DNA of 64,000 nt from Cyclaneusma minus (taxonomy: Eukaryota > Ascomycota > Leotiomycetes > Marthamycetales > Marthamycetaceae): NCBI GenBank assembly GCA_037179335.1, contig JAKZHN010000011.1, positions 62,001 to 126,000 of the forward strand, written 5' to 3'. This document shows positions 40,976-51,326 of this stretch, one piece after another. The notes beneath the pieces were generated by a model. That model saw nothing but the letters and a program-made list of their open reading frames with translations. It had not been told where the DNA came from and searched no databases. The translations under genes and the position numbers were made by a program. Each line of letters opens with the position of its first letter. Positions within the stretch are counted from its first letter, which is position 1.

Positions 40976-43135
40976 TCATGATGAAGCAGCCACTGGCTCG
41001 GCGGTCTCTGCGGGCTCTGCAGTCTCTGCGGGGGCAGCAGTCTCTGCGGGGGCAGCATCCTGTAAGAATCATCAGCACATGTCCAAAAACGGCTCACAAG
41101 GCAACATACGGTGCTAGGCTCTCCAGTCGCCGACTCTTCTTTGGGTGCAGATTCAGGCTTGGCGTCTTCCATCACAGTATCTGCCTCGTGTTCAGCTTTG
41201 GGCTTTTCCTCGTCCTTGGACTCGGTCACTCCATTGGTGCTCTCAGTCGGTTCGACCTTGGCCTCAGTATTGGGCTCGTTAGTCCTGGCCTCGGGCTTGG
41301 CTTCGGGCTTCGTCTCCGTAGTCTCCTTCTCTGGAGCTGCCTTTGCTGCGTCACCGTTGGTAGTACCGTTGCTAGCGGCAGCGGCATTGGGCGAACCGGT
41401 CTCACTCTCGAGAATCTTGTTCCACTTCTGCAAAAGTGTCTCCGAACGGCTCTTGAAGTTGAACTCGTCTTCCTTCGGAATCTCATCAAGCTTCTTGATG
41501 GCCTTCAGGACCTTATTGATCTTGGTGGCACGGATGATGGAAACTTCGAGCTCTGCGTAGCCCTCGAGTTTGGCGATGTACTCTGACATCTGCTTCATCT
41601 CCTCGGGTTTCGGCTTCACGTCGCGGGTCAAAAGACCCTTCTGCAACTTGTGTCGAAGGAACAAAATCTCTTTCTGCGTGAGGTGTCAGTGTAAATCACA
41701 GGCGCAGGCGTGCAGTTCCACGTACCTCCTTCTTCAGACGCTTCTGTTCCGGGTCCTCTTCAGGCTCCTTTGGCGTTGCGACCTCGGAACTGCCGGCCTT
41801 CGCGGCCTTCTTGCTCTTAGCAGATTTCGCCGTCTTGGGAGTCGCCCCGTCCTTCTTTGTGGACTTAGGAGTAGCCGTAGTGCCGTTGGATTTGCTGGTC
41901 AACTTGATCTTCGTCTTCTTGACCGACTCGCTGCGCTGTGGTGTCTGCTAGTAATTGTAAGCATTCTGCTATCGAAACATGAGAACCGACAAATACTTAC
42001 ACCAGCGTCTGCCTCATCAACTGCCTTGCGCTTCTTACTCTTGGGCTTGGCCTCCTTAGATGTCTCTTCTTCGTCCGCGTCCAGATCAGCGTCAGGCATT
42101 TCGATATCGTCGTCGCCGTCAACGATTGTCGCGGTGCTCTTCCGCTTGCCCTTCGAAGCTTTCTTGGCCTTTGCGGCCTCCTTCGCTTCAGCCTCAGCCT
42201 TCTTGCTCTCCTGGAAATCGTCGAGTACCTGCTGGTAGTAGTCGACATCGTGCTTCTCAGCGGCAAGTTCGTAAGCTGCGACCAGGTCTTTGCGGCTCTT
42301 TGCGGGAGGCTCCATGTTGTCTAGGTCCAGGTCGATGAGATCAGTATTAGGGATCCAGCCACTAAAGCAGCTTCGTTAGTTTTTCGGTTGATACAGAGGG
42401 GGTGTCATGCACTCACAATTCATTGGTAGCCAGATACATTATAGGGTATGTGCGCTCCGCGACACGCTTGCCGCCGTCTGCGAAATCTTCGCGGTAGCTT
42501 CCATCCGGTCTTGCGGCTGTGACAGGTCGGTTGTTGCGGATTATGTCCGGCAGCATCTCCTCGCTGGCAGCAATGGCCGGCCACAGTGGGTAGCCCTTCA
42601 GACGCACCAGGTAGTGGTCGCCAGGCTTGACGTCCGTGTGCAAGATCTTGGCCTTGGATGCCTTCTTCTGAAGCTTCTTCTTGTTGTGCTCGGGGACGCC
42701 GGACTTGCGACGGCCTTTGGCCTGCTTCGCCGAGGATGGAGTTCCAGCGGAGGCGCCAACCATGCTGTCGTCGCCGGCTGCTGAAGAATCTGCGGTGGTT
42801 TGGTCCTTCATTTCGGCGTCTTCGGACTTCTTCTCGGCCTGGTCTTCAGGCTTGGAGTCTTCGGAGGAAGGTTGTTTGTCGGTAGTGCCGTTAACTGCGC
42901 GATGTTAGAATGAGATTTCGAGGGTCTTGCGCAGCAAGCAGTGTTGGATCAAGCACGTACCTTCTTCACTGGCAGCTGCTGGGGCATCGGCCTTGGCCTC
43001 GTCAGCTGTGGTAGAGGGCGCGTCGTCAGCAGAGCTGGATGCGCCAGCTTCAGGTTTGTTGGCGTCGGGGGCCACGGCGCTGGGAACGGCAGGCACGGCA
43101 GGCGCAACGGAGGCGAGCTCTTGCGCGTCGGCCAT
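40976..43135 (-). CDS. PWWP-domain chromatin protein with LEDGF-like helical domain (626 aa, six exons)
   Basis: Exons 43135-42961, 42894-42417, 42361-42001, 41944-41726, 41673-41110 and 41059-40976 join in phase. After an Ala/Ser/acidic N-terminus, a PWWP domain begins near residue 145 (VKPGDHYLVRLKGYPLWPAI, the motif here being YPLWP) and ends near residue 220. A Lys-rich acidic linker follows, then at about residues 410-490 a helical segment (LKKEKEILFLRHKLQKGLL... RATKINKVLKAIKKL) resembling the TFIIS-N/LEDGF integrase-binding-like fold of HDGF-type proteins. The C-terminus is Glu/Thr/Pro-rich, ending with ETAEPAE repeats. PWWP domains read H3K36 methylation; the closest yeast analogue is NuA3b subunit Pdp3. 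The specific complex is inference. Confidence 0.75.
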
Positions 43136-44198
43136 CTCGATGGTTTCGAGGTGACGAAGGTAGGACAGGCAGGAGCTGTTCGCAGGATAGAGTTTGAAGT
43201 TGGAGAGCTCTCGAAGTCAATAGACTGGAGTGAGAGTGGAAGTGCGCGAGAGAGTGGCGCGTCGAGTGCACAATTGATGGAAGGTGGGGTGGGAGAAAAG
43301 TGCGATGCTGGTGGAAGATAGAGCTTGACGCGAAGTTGTGATGTCTTTGCGCTCGGGAAGCCTTCAACTAAAATCGTAGCGTGCAATTGGCTGAGTCACG
43401 TGTGCGCGGACCCACTCTGCCTCTTCGGTCCTCGAACGCCACGCACTCGTCTGTGGATGGCTACGCCTGTGAGCTGGGAACAGTCAGCGCCTATCACTTT
43501 GGCAGAGATCGCAATCACTGGCCTGAACGCGGCTTGGAGCTGGAAAGCTCAAGCTGGCTCTGCGGAGATCGGGAAGCTGATAGAGTTGAGGGCAAATTTC
43601 GTGCTGCTAAGCCTCATCGAGCGAGCTTTGCAACACGAGCGAACCAACACGTCGCCACCCAGCGCGCAACGATGGAAATGGTACTCACAAGTAATCTGCT
43701 GTCGTGTGCTGGTGCAGGTGGAGCTGCGTTGGGGCGATGCAGTTTGATTCTGGTCGTGTAGATGAAAGTGGATGGAGCTTGTTGGGGGAGAAAGGAACGC
43801 GGTCAAGAATTTGTAGGAAGCAGAACCTCGTCCCCAACTCTTTTCAGCCTTGCGTAACCGAGGGGTCTGTCCGGATGCCTGATGCCAATGAATGAAGATG
43901 CAAAAGAAACGCTCACCAACCTTCAATTCGAAGCCCACCTTGCGCCATGATCGCGAGGGGCCCATTCACAGTTGCCTCCTTCCAGCCATTCACTTTCAAT
44001 CACTTCCAGCATCAAGACCAACAGAGTGCCGCCAACCAGCCACTCCAGACCAACACGACGGTGCCTCTCTCTCAGAATTCAGGTAGTTTGATGGTGATTG
44101 CTTTTGCCTTGATAACCCACCCGTCGCTGATTTCCTCCTCCCGCGCCAGATCACTAATATACAACATTGGTATCGAGCAGACGAGGTTGCCGTCCCAC
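43136..44198. other. Intergenic, upstream of the PWWP gene
   Basis: No gene is supportable. TGAGTCACGTG at 43392-43402 overlaps a Gcn4/AP-1-type site with a CACGTG E-box, about 260 bp before the PWWP start codon; its function is untested. Confidence 0.35.
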
Positions 44199-47100
44199 CT
44201 ATTCATCTGCCTCGTCCTCGTCCTCGTCTTCATCCATGCCTTCTGCCGCATTGACCGTAAAGCTGGGATCCTGGTCGACGCCCACGTAGCTGTCACTCAT
44301 CAAGAAGAGCTTCAGTTGGTGCTCTCCCGGCGTCGGCACCGTGTATTCCAGTCGCACAGGCAACTGCCGGCCTATGGTAACGCGCTTGATGGAGAGCAAG
44401 CTCTTCGTGCTCTCCTCGCCCACAACCAGCCACCAATTTTCCAACTTCTTCACCGGATAGAATGGAGCGTGTACCGTGGTATCGATCTCCGCGCTTTCGT
44501 CCTCCTCGTCCACTTCCCGCTCGATCTTCACCTTGATGTATGCCGGCTCCCCCGCTGTAATGCTCTCGGGATCCTCGAGCTCGAATTCGAGGTCAATATT
44601 AGGGTATTTCGAGTTCGTGAAGTTCGCGGCCTGAGCCAGCTGGTTCTGTGTAAGGCCCAAACTTTGGACAAACTCCTTGTAATTCGGATTCTCCGATGGA
44701 ATCATAGCATCCATGAACTCAAATATGTCCTTGACACTGCAGATAATAGGATTAGCATACAGCAATTCTTGAAAGGAGGAAGACACATACCCGAATTTGT
44801 TAGCAGCCTTGATGACCTCCGGTGTAAAGTGAGGAATCTGCTTCAAGGGGCTGTCACGATCCCACATTGCCTGCACACACATCTGTGACATCTCCATGGC
44901 ATTCATCGCATTGAGATGACCATTAGACGCGAGAACGTCCACAGTTGCGCTGAGCAGACCAAGAACCTTGGACAGGATGATCTCCTGATCCTTGGCTAGA
45001 TCAATTGGCAATTGCATACGGGAGAAATGAGCTTGGAGCAGCACAAAGGCCTTGAAGTGAGGTGAGTCGTAGCTTGGATCAGCCATTTTCACCGGGCACC
45101 TGTCGTAAATCCTACGGAGTAGGCTGTCCTCATGCCTCCTGATCTGAATGGATTCAAACTCGGTGGCAGATGTCACGATTTCCAGGATTCCCTTGAGCTT
45201 TGTCTTTCCTGTCAACGACAGCAAGAAGGTCTGCATAGTGATGTACGAAATATTGTAGTATGCCGCAATCATTGCGGCGTTCAATGGGGTGACACTATCA
45301 TCTTCCTCGTCGAGATCAATGATCTTGTATTCGGCCAGATCTTTGAGAGTAGTTTCCACCAGTTCGGACAGATGAGCACTCAGACCTTCGTGAGAAGTAT
45401 CCGTCAAGCTGTAGTAGCTTGGATTGGCCAGCAGCCTACGGTAGAAATAGGTAAATGTCGTCCAGTTGATTGCGTCGTCGGCCGACTCGATCATCTTGGT
45501 GCTAATTTCCGACACAAAGGCATCGTGTAAGTAGACTTGGAGATGACTTTCGATTGGTAGAGCTTCGTTCAAGAATTTCTTGTAGTATTCCCGCTTGACG
45601 GCTGGCACCATCAACACACCTTTGCTCATCTTGTCCACCATTGGACGCGAGGCTTTGCCAAACATCTGAAGGACTTCACTCAAAGGGTAGTCGATGTAAC
45701 GATGCTCTCTGCCTTCGAAGAACTGAGTGCCCATGACGATGACTAAATGCGCTGTGCAATCAAGTTCCCAGCATACATCTCGAGAAGCTACAAGGACTTG
45801 GATGGCTCCATTGTCGTAAAGATGCTTAACAATACGCTTATCGCTCGTGCTCAGCGCTTCGTGGTAGTATCCAATACCATGGGATAACGCTTCGGCCAAG
45901 GCTTCTTCATGGATGCGCTCCAGGAGAGGACGCATTTGCTCCACCTCCGCATGTAGAAACCGGTCCTCGTCGTCATTAGCGGCACAGGCAGTAAGTAGAT
46001 CCCGAGTTGTAGCTCGGGCCTGCTTCCTACTAGAAACAAATACGATTGCAGGCTTGTCAGGAGACATCTGCAGTATCGAAAGGTATGTAGGCTTTGCCAT
46101 TGCAAGCATGAGCGACGGGTAATGCGGAATGGTGAAAGATTGGATATGGAGCTCCAGAGGAACAGGGCGAACATGGGGGCTGAAGTTGTAGATGGTATGT
46201 TTTTTCGCATCGATCCATTCTCCAATATCCCGAGCATTGGCGAGCGAGACACTGAGTCCAACGATACGAAGAGGCAGCTGGGTCTGGGAGCGGATGTAGT
46301 GCATTCGAGATACGATTATCTCGTACACGAATCCCAGCTGCCCCCCAAGCATGTGCAACTCGTCCGCGATGAACAACTGAACCGATTGAACGTTCTTACG
46401 GCGCTGCCATTGTCTCGACAAAGAGTCCCACTGAGCAGGAGTGCTGAGTACGAGATCACCCCTTTCAAGAAGCTTGAGATCTGCCGTGAGCTCGCCGGTC
46501 AACTTGACAATCTCCTTGCCACCGCGTAGCTTGCTAAACCTTTCTTGCCAGTCACGCAAACGAAGGTCAACCAACTCCTGAAATGGAGCAACGTAAACAG
46601 CTCTTCCGTGTTCGGCCTTTGACCAGTGTCTCAGTAACGCGAACTCGGCGCATACCGTCTTTCCGCTACCAGTAGGCGCTCCAACGAAGACGTTCTCATC
46701 TGTGGTGTAGAGAGAATTGAAAGTCTGAGTTTGTATCTTGTTAAAACGCTCCCATTTCGGATAGAGACCAACGTAATCAGTGGTCTTCAACGCAGCAACT
46801 GGGAGAGGTTGCAGGTCAAGGACAGGGGTGTGAGGAGGGAACTTCTCGGGGAGGATGAGCTTCTGGAAAGAGACTGCAAGCTTGGTCTCGGAGTGCATCC
46901 ATCGATCAGATATCAGCGTAATGAAATAGTTTGGCGGCATTGGGTCGGTGATGGGAACCGTAAATTCCACCAAATGCTCGTTCATTTCAGATTGAGCATA
47001 GTCTTTCCTCAGGATGAATTGGTCATGGAACAATATCTCCTCGCCGTCGCAGTCTTCGGCAAGAATCCAGAAGCTTTCTGAGAGGCCATGTACCTCGTCG

Positions 47101-50100
47101 TCCCATTCGAACTTCGGGGTGATCGTCAATTCAACACGCAGCATTGACCTTGTCATTGGTTGAACCTGGGCCTGTACTTCCACCCTGGGAAATTTGGAGA
47201 TTAGGTTGCATACGGTTTTCCCAGCTCTAGGCAAGCCCAGTAGCTCCCCCATCCGCGGAGGGTCAAGATCAAAATAATTGCTCCAAGGAACGTCGATCCT
47301 CTCGGCCTTCTGAACGATATCCCTAGGGCACGAAGGGAACTGTCTCAGCGGTGTCATTGTCGGCCACATTCGCTTCTCCGCCATCTTGCAAAGTTCCAGG
47401 GCGGTTTTGGCAACCATTGACCATCCCTTCTTCAACGTAATTTCAAAGATGGCACGCAAGATTCTGCCAGCGGACTGAGTCACATAGACCAAGTCAGCCA
47501 TGAGAGCCAGTCCGTCCAACCGAAGCCTGGAGATGTAAGCTTGAAGAAGAACGTTGATCTTTGCATGCGGCTCTTCGATGCTCTCCTTGACTGGAATTGG
47601 AACACGGCCCAAGAGCTTGGCAAGTTCAAGCTTCTCGTCCTGACGTACGGGGATGTACTTGAACTCGTCGCTGAGTGCAAAGACCCTGAACAATTCAATG
47701 GTGGTGATGTTGGGCTGGAGGTGGTGGTTATAGGTCAGCATCGAGCTGTGAGTAATGTAGTAATGGGAGGCAATCCGTCCCAATTCGGTCGCTTGCAGCT
47801 TTCCGGTTCGTTTGTCATATTTGACGAGACTGGACTTCTCAAGTACAGTTGCAGCAGAGTGGATCAGGTCTACCCGCTTCTGTTCCAGAGCAGCATCTTC
47901 CTCGTAATCAGCCCCGACGCTGTAAAGACCCGGTGAGCGCAGCATCCGGACGAACAAATAAGTGTAACCAAGCCACTCCACACCCTCATCGCGATTGCGG
48001 ACATTACCAAGAACAATCTCAGCGTTGAGATTGTCTACAAGCCTGCTGACAAATTGACTCTCAATTGGCAGTTGCTGATTAAGGAGAGACAGGTAGTATT
48101 GCATCTCATTCTGCGTCGTCAGGATGATGCCTTCTCCATAAGTATCGTACTGAGGTCGACCTGCCCTGCCGAGCATTTGAAGAACATCTTGGGGGCTCAA
48201 TTCAACCCAGCTACCCTTCTCGGGCGAGTAGACTTGAGTGCCTTTGATAATGACTGTATGCGCTGGCAGGTTGACACCCCAAGCTAAGGTGGCAGTACAG
48301 ACAAGGACTTGGATCAGGCCATCGTTGAAAAGCTCCTCAACAGACGTTCTGTCAGGCCGGCTCATTCCAGCATGATGGATGCCAAATCCGTAGGGAAGTA
48401 GATCTTTCAGGTCTCGGTCCGTAACAGCTTCGGCTTCGGTTGTAAGAGCCTCTCGACTAGCAGCATCACTTCGAAGGATCTGGCCGATGGTTTCCATCTC
48501 CAAAGCTTTGTCTCTTACGTACTTCGCGGTTTTGGCAGTTTCTTTTCGAGAATGGACGAAGATGATCATTTGGTTTCGATGTTGACCGACGTGTTCCAAG
48601 ACTTTCGTGTAAGTCACATCATTCATCATCTTCAATTGTTTGATGGCTTTCTTCTCGGTAACACCGATGAATTCCTGTCGAAGTGGGCAAGGCCTGTAAG
48701 AACCGTCGAAATGGAACATACCCTTCATGGGGTCTACTCGAAGGAAACTTGCAACATCTCTGTAATTAGGAAGCGTTGCAGAAAGACCGACCAGACGCAC
48801 GGGATCTCCAGTCTGCTCCATCTTTCTGATTGTCCGACTAACAATGCTTTCCAGGACTGGACCACGATCATCGTGCAGAAGATGGATTTCGTCAATGATG
48901 ATTAGTCTGACCAGATTGGTGTAGCTAATATCAGTTGCTTTGCGAGTTATGACGTCCCATTTTTCGGGCGTGGTAACAATTATCTGGGTGTCTGCAATTT
49001 GCTGCTTGGTGAGTTGTCGATCTCCAGTAAGCTCAGACACCTGGATGCCGTAGGGCTTGAGACGGGCACCAAAGTTGCCAACTTGCTCCTGAACCAAGGC
49101 TTTCAGGGGCGCGATGTAGACGATTTTGAAAGCATCAAGATCAATTTCGCCTGTCTCAGGATTTCGATTCTTGCCAATCTCTCTCATAATGGTGAGCATA
49201 CCAACATTGGTCTTACCACTGCCAGTAGGAGCACAGATGAGCATGTTTCCATCGTCTTCGAAAGCCTGAGGAAAACATTTGGACTGGATCTTGTTGAGCT
49301 TTCCGGACGAGCTGAAAGGTGCCCTCGCCCATTCGGGCATTTCCGACACCGGAATGTCCCTTTCGCTTGGATCGTTTCGTCGCTTCGGAGCTGGGACGTG
49401 GATTTCCTCGTAGCCCTTGAAGGTGCGTTTCGTCGAGCCCTCTGGAAGCTTAACTTTCGGGTTGGTCATTAAATGATTTCCTTGGTCGAACACCAGGTTC
49501 TCCAGGTTAATGAGTTTCCGCGGTTGGAGGCCACCTTTCAGTCCACCCTCTTCCTCTTCCTTCTTAACGGCGTAGGTCGAAGGATCGCTGATATCCATCT
49601 TGATCTCCAGCTTTCCTTTCTTCGACTCTCCGCCACCTCGAAGTTCGTCGAGAATCCATCTTAAGCCTTCAGCGGCAATCTCTCGTTCGACCACTCCTCG
49701 AGCCTCTGCATCCTCTGCTCTGGCGAGACGGGTCAACCATACTACTTTGTCACGATTAGAGATGAGCTTCTTAACAAGTTCATGATGCTCGTAATCGAAA
49801 AGCTCCATCAACTCATTCTCAATCTCTCGCAGCGGCTTCTCCTCTTCATCCGACCCCTCCTCAGGAGATCCGGCAAGAATGTGTAGCGCTTCTTGTGTTT
49901 TGACTTGTTGAATATGAGCATCAGTGTACAACGAGCCTATTTGCCGTTGCAACCAATAAGCATCAATATCGCGTGCTGGTATGAAGTCTTCTCCCTTATC
50001 TTTGGAGCGCGATGATCCGTCCGCAGGCGCAGAGTCGATGATCATAGCTTCGCCGTCTGCCAGACCTGGTTCTTCTCCGTCGCGATCCTCACCTGCACCA

Positions 50101-50912
50101 CCGGCTGTTGCAACGTGCTCTACGTCGGGCATATCTTCCTGGTCGCCGTCCTCGTCTTCGGATGATTCGTCCCTGATTTCATCAACCATGGCGCCCTCCT
50201 CGTCCTCGGAACCCTCGTCAAACACGACAGCAACTCCCTGGCGATCGTCGATTTCTGCGCCATCTTCGGCTGGACCATCTCCGTCGCCCATGACTTCATC
50301 ATCATCCTGAGCATCGTAGTCGGTGATCTTCTTCCCCAGGTTGAAGAGTTCGTTGAACTGCTTCGGTGTCATCGTTGTTCCCAATAAATCATCCACCTCC
50401 TTCTTCTTATCGAAGTCTTTCATGTCGTCATCCTTGAGATATTCCAGCACAGCATCCGCTGCACTTCGTACCACTTCGTGAGAGACATCCCCAAGATTGT
50501 TCGCGACAGTTGTGATGATCAAATCGTATGTCGCTCGTGTCGCAGGAGTCCTTGGTCGGTACCTCAACCCTTCTACCAACGCGTCTGCAGCAGAAAGGAT
50601 ACCAGTACCCCGTAATTGGGCTGGCTCTCCCCTCTTTCGTTTCCTCTGCTCGCGTTCCAAGACATCCTCGCCTTCTCTCAATCCACCCCTCTCGACATCC
50701 GGTAGGCCGGTAGCCTTCTTCTTTTGTTTTGGAGCATCGTCGCGTGTAATTCGAGAGCCCATGTCGCGGATGCTCAGACGGCCTGCGAGAGATTCGGGAT
50801 CTCCTGTAACCTCATCATTCCGGCGAGTGACAAATCGACGGTCCGCCTGGAGAACCAGGTTGGACATCGCCGAGTACTTGTACTGCGACACATCGCGCTG
50901 CTGGTCCGTCAT
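44199..50912 (-). CDS. BRR2: U5 snRNP helicase BRR2 (about 2219 aa, two exons)
   Basis: Spliceosomal Ski2-like DExH helicase that unwinds U4/U6 during activation. One nearly uninterrupted frame from ATG 50912; a 54-nt GT-AG intron at 44790-44737 (in frame, no stop) is inferred because its removal restores the Sec63-like segment KFG-VKDIFEFMDAM. Two helicase cassettes: the N-terminal active one has ICAPTGSGKTNVGML, IIDEIHLLHDDRGPVLE, VGLSATLPN and the HHAGMSR block with QMLGRAGRPQYD; the C-terminal one keeps VGAPTGSGKTVCAEF and IADELHMLGG but reads GLSVSLAN and MFGKASRP, degenerate as in other Brr2 proteins. Sec63 domains follow each. The N-terminus carries the acidic regulatory region. Upstream is the divergent gene at 51327. 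Confidence 0.93.
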   Translation of the reverse strand: MTDQQRDVSQYKYSAMSNLVLQADRRFVTRRNDEVTGDPESLAGRLSIRDMGSRITRDDAPKQKKKATGLPDVERGGLREGEDVLEREQRKRKRGEPAQLRGTGILSAADALVEGLRYRPRTPATRATYDLIITTVANNLGDVSHEVVRSAADAVLEYLKDDDMKDFDKKKEVDDLLGTTMTPKQFNELFNLGKKITDYDAQDDDEVMGDGDGPAEDGAEIDDRQGVAVVFDEGSEDEEGAMVDEIRDESSEDEDGDQEDMPDVEHVATAGGAGEDRDGEEPGLADGEAMIIDSAPADGSSRSKDKGEDFIPARDIDAYWLQRQIGSLYTDAHIQQVKTQEALHILAGSPEEGSDEEEKPLREIENELMELFDYEHHELVKKLISNRDKVVWLTRLARAEDAEARGVVEREIAAEGLRWILDELRGGGESKKGKLEIKMDISDPSTYAVKKEEEEGGLKGGLQPRKLINLENLVFDQGNHLMTNPKVKLPEGSTKRTFKGYEEIHVPAPKRRNDPSERDIPVSEMPEWARAPFSSSGKLNKIQSKCFPQAFEDDGNMLICAPTGSGKTNVGMLTIMREIGKNRNPETGEIDLDAFKIVYIAPLKALVQEQVGNFGARLKPYGIQVSELTGDRQLTKQQIADTQIIVTTPEKWDVITRKATDISYTNLVRLIIIDEIHLLHDDRGPVLESIVSRTIRKMEQTGDPVRLVGLSATLPNYRDVASFLRVDPMKGMFHFDGSYRPCPLRQEFIGVTEKKAIKQLKMMNDVTYTKVLEHVGQHRNQMIIFVHSRKETAKTAKYVRDKALEMETIGQILRSDAASREALTTEAEAVTDRDLKDLLPYGFGIHHAGMSRPDRTSVEELFNDGLIQVLVCTATLAWGVNLPAHTVIIKGTQVYSPEKGSWVELSPQDVLQMLGRAGRPQYDTYGEGIILTTQNEMQYYLSLLNQQLPIESQFVSRLVDNLNAEIVLGNVRNRDEGVEWLGYTYLFVRMLRSPGLYSVGADYEEDAALEQKRVDLIHSAATVLEKSSLVKYDKRTGKLQATELGRIASHYYITHSSMLTYNHHLQPNITTIELFRVFALSDEFKYIPVRQDEKLELAKLLGRVPIPVKESIEEPHAKINVLLQAYISRLRLDGLALMADLVYVTQSAGRILRAIFEITLKKGWSMVAKTALELCKMAEKRMWPTMTPLRQFPSCPRDIVQKAERIDVPWSNYFDLDPPRMGELLGLPRAGKTVCNLISKFPRVEVQAQVQPMTRSMLRVELTITPKFEWDDEVHGLSESFWILAEDCDGEEILFHDQFILRKDYAQSEMNEHLVEFTVPITDPMPPNYFITLISDRWMHSETKLAVSFQKLILPEKFPPHTPVLDLQPLPVAALKTTDYVGLYPKWERFNKIQTQTFNSLYTTDENVFVGAPTGSGKTVCAEFALLRHWSKAEHGRAVYVAPFQELVDLRLRDWQERFSKLRGGKEIVKLTGELTADLKLLERGDLVLSTPAQWDSLSRQWQRRKNVQSVQLFIADELHMLGGQLGFVYEIIVSRMHYIRSQTQLPLRIVGLSVSLANARDIGEWIDAKKHTIYNFSPHVRPVPLELHIQSFTIPHYPSLMLAMAKPTYLSILQMSPDKPAIVFVSSRKQARATTRDLLTACAANDDEDRFLHAEVEQMRPLLERIHEEALAEALSHGIGYYHEALSTSDKRIVKHLYDNGAIQVLVASRDVCWELDCTAHLVIVMGTQFFEGREHRYIDYPLSEVLQMFGKASRPMVDKMSKGVLMVPAVKREYYKKFLNEALPIESHLQVYLHDAFVSEISTKMIESADDAINWTTFTYFYRRLLANPSYYSLTDTSHEGLSAHLSELVETTLKDLAEYKIIDLDEEDDSVTPLNAAMIAAYYNISYITMQTFLLSLTGKTKLKGILEIVTSATEFESIQIRRHEDSLLRRIYDRCPVKMADPSYDSPHFKAFVLLQAHFSRMQLPIDLAKDQEIILSKVLGLLSATVDVLASNGHLNAMNAMEMSQMCVQAMWDRDSPLKQIPHFTPEVIKAANKFGYVSSSFQELLYANPIICSVKDIFEFMDAMIPSENPNYKEFVQSLGLTQNQLAQAANFTNSKYPNIDLEFELEDPESITAGEPAYIKVKIEREVDEEDESAEIDTTVHAPFYPVKKLENWWLVVGEESTKSLLSIKRVTIGRQLPVRLEYTVPTPGEHQLKLFLMSDSYVGVDQDPSFTVNAAEGMDEDEDEDEADE

Positions 50913-51326
50913 ACTGGCGGCTTGGGTTCTGCTGTATTGTAAAGAGTGAAGTCCAGGTAGCTAGCAATGCGCCAAGCGGCAATAGTCGCGGAAGGAATTT
51001 CAGGCGCGCATTTGGGAAGTTGAACAGAGCGCGACGAAGGTATAGCTCGTCTGACCAGAGTCTAGTGCGAAACTCGGCGGTGACTTGAGTGGCAATGACT
51101 TGCTCAAAAGGCTGAAGCTCTAAAAAATCGCGGATACTGGGGCGATGAGGTGCAACACTGGAGGCAGCAGCGGAAAAACTCGGCCCGAACCGCGATAAAC
51201 CATAACAAGCTCCAGGTCCAAACTTAATGTCAAGCTCAATTTTCTCCCAGAACACGGAACCAGATATTTTCGACTGGGTGACCCACGGCTCCTTTTGGGT
51301 CTCCAGCTAGTCACAAAACCGACAAA
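50913..51326. promoter_or_regulatory. Divergent promoter of BRR2 and the 51327 gene
   Basis: 414 bp between outward-facing start codons; no other signal is assigned. Confidence 0.4.

Noticed and set aside
43947..44888. 313-codon plus-strand frame
   Set aside because: Mostly antisense to the BRR2 C-terminus; no independent support.
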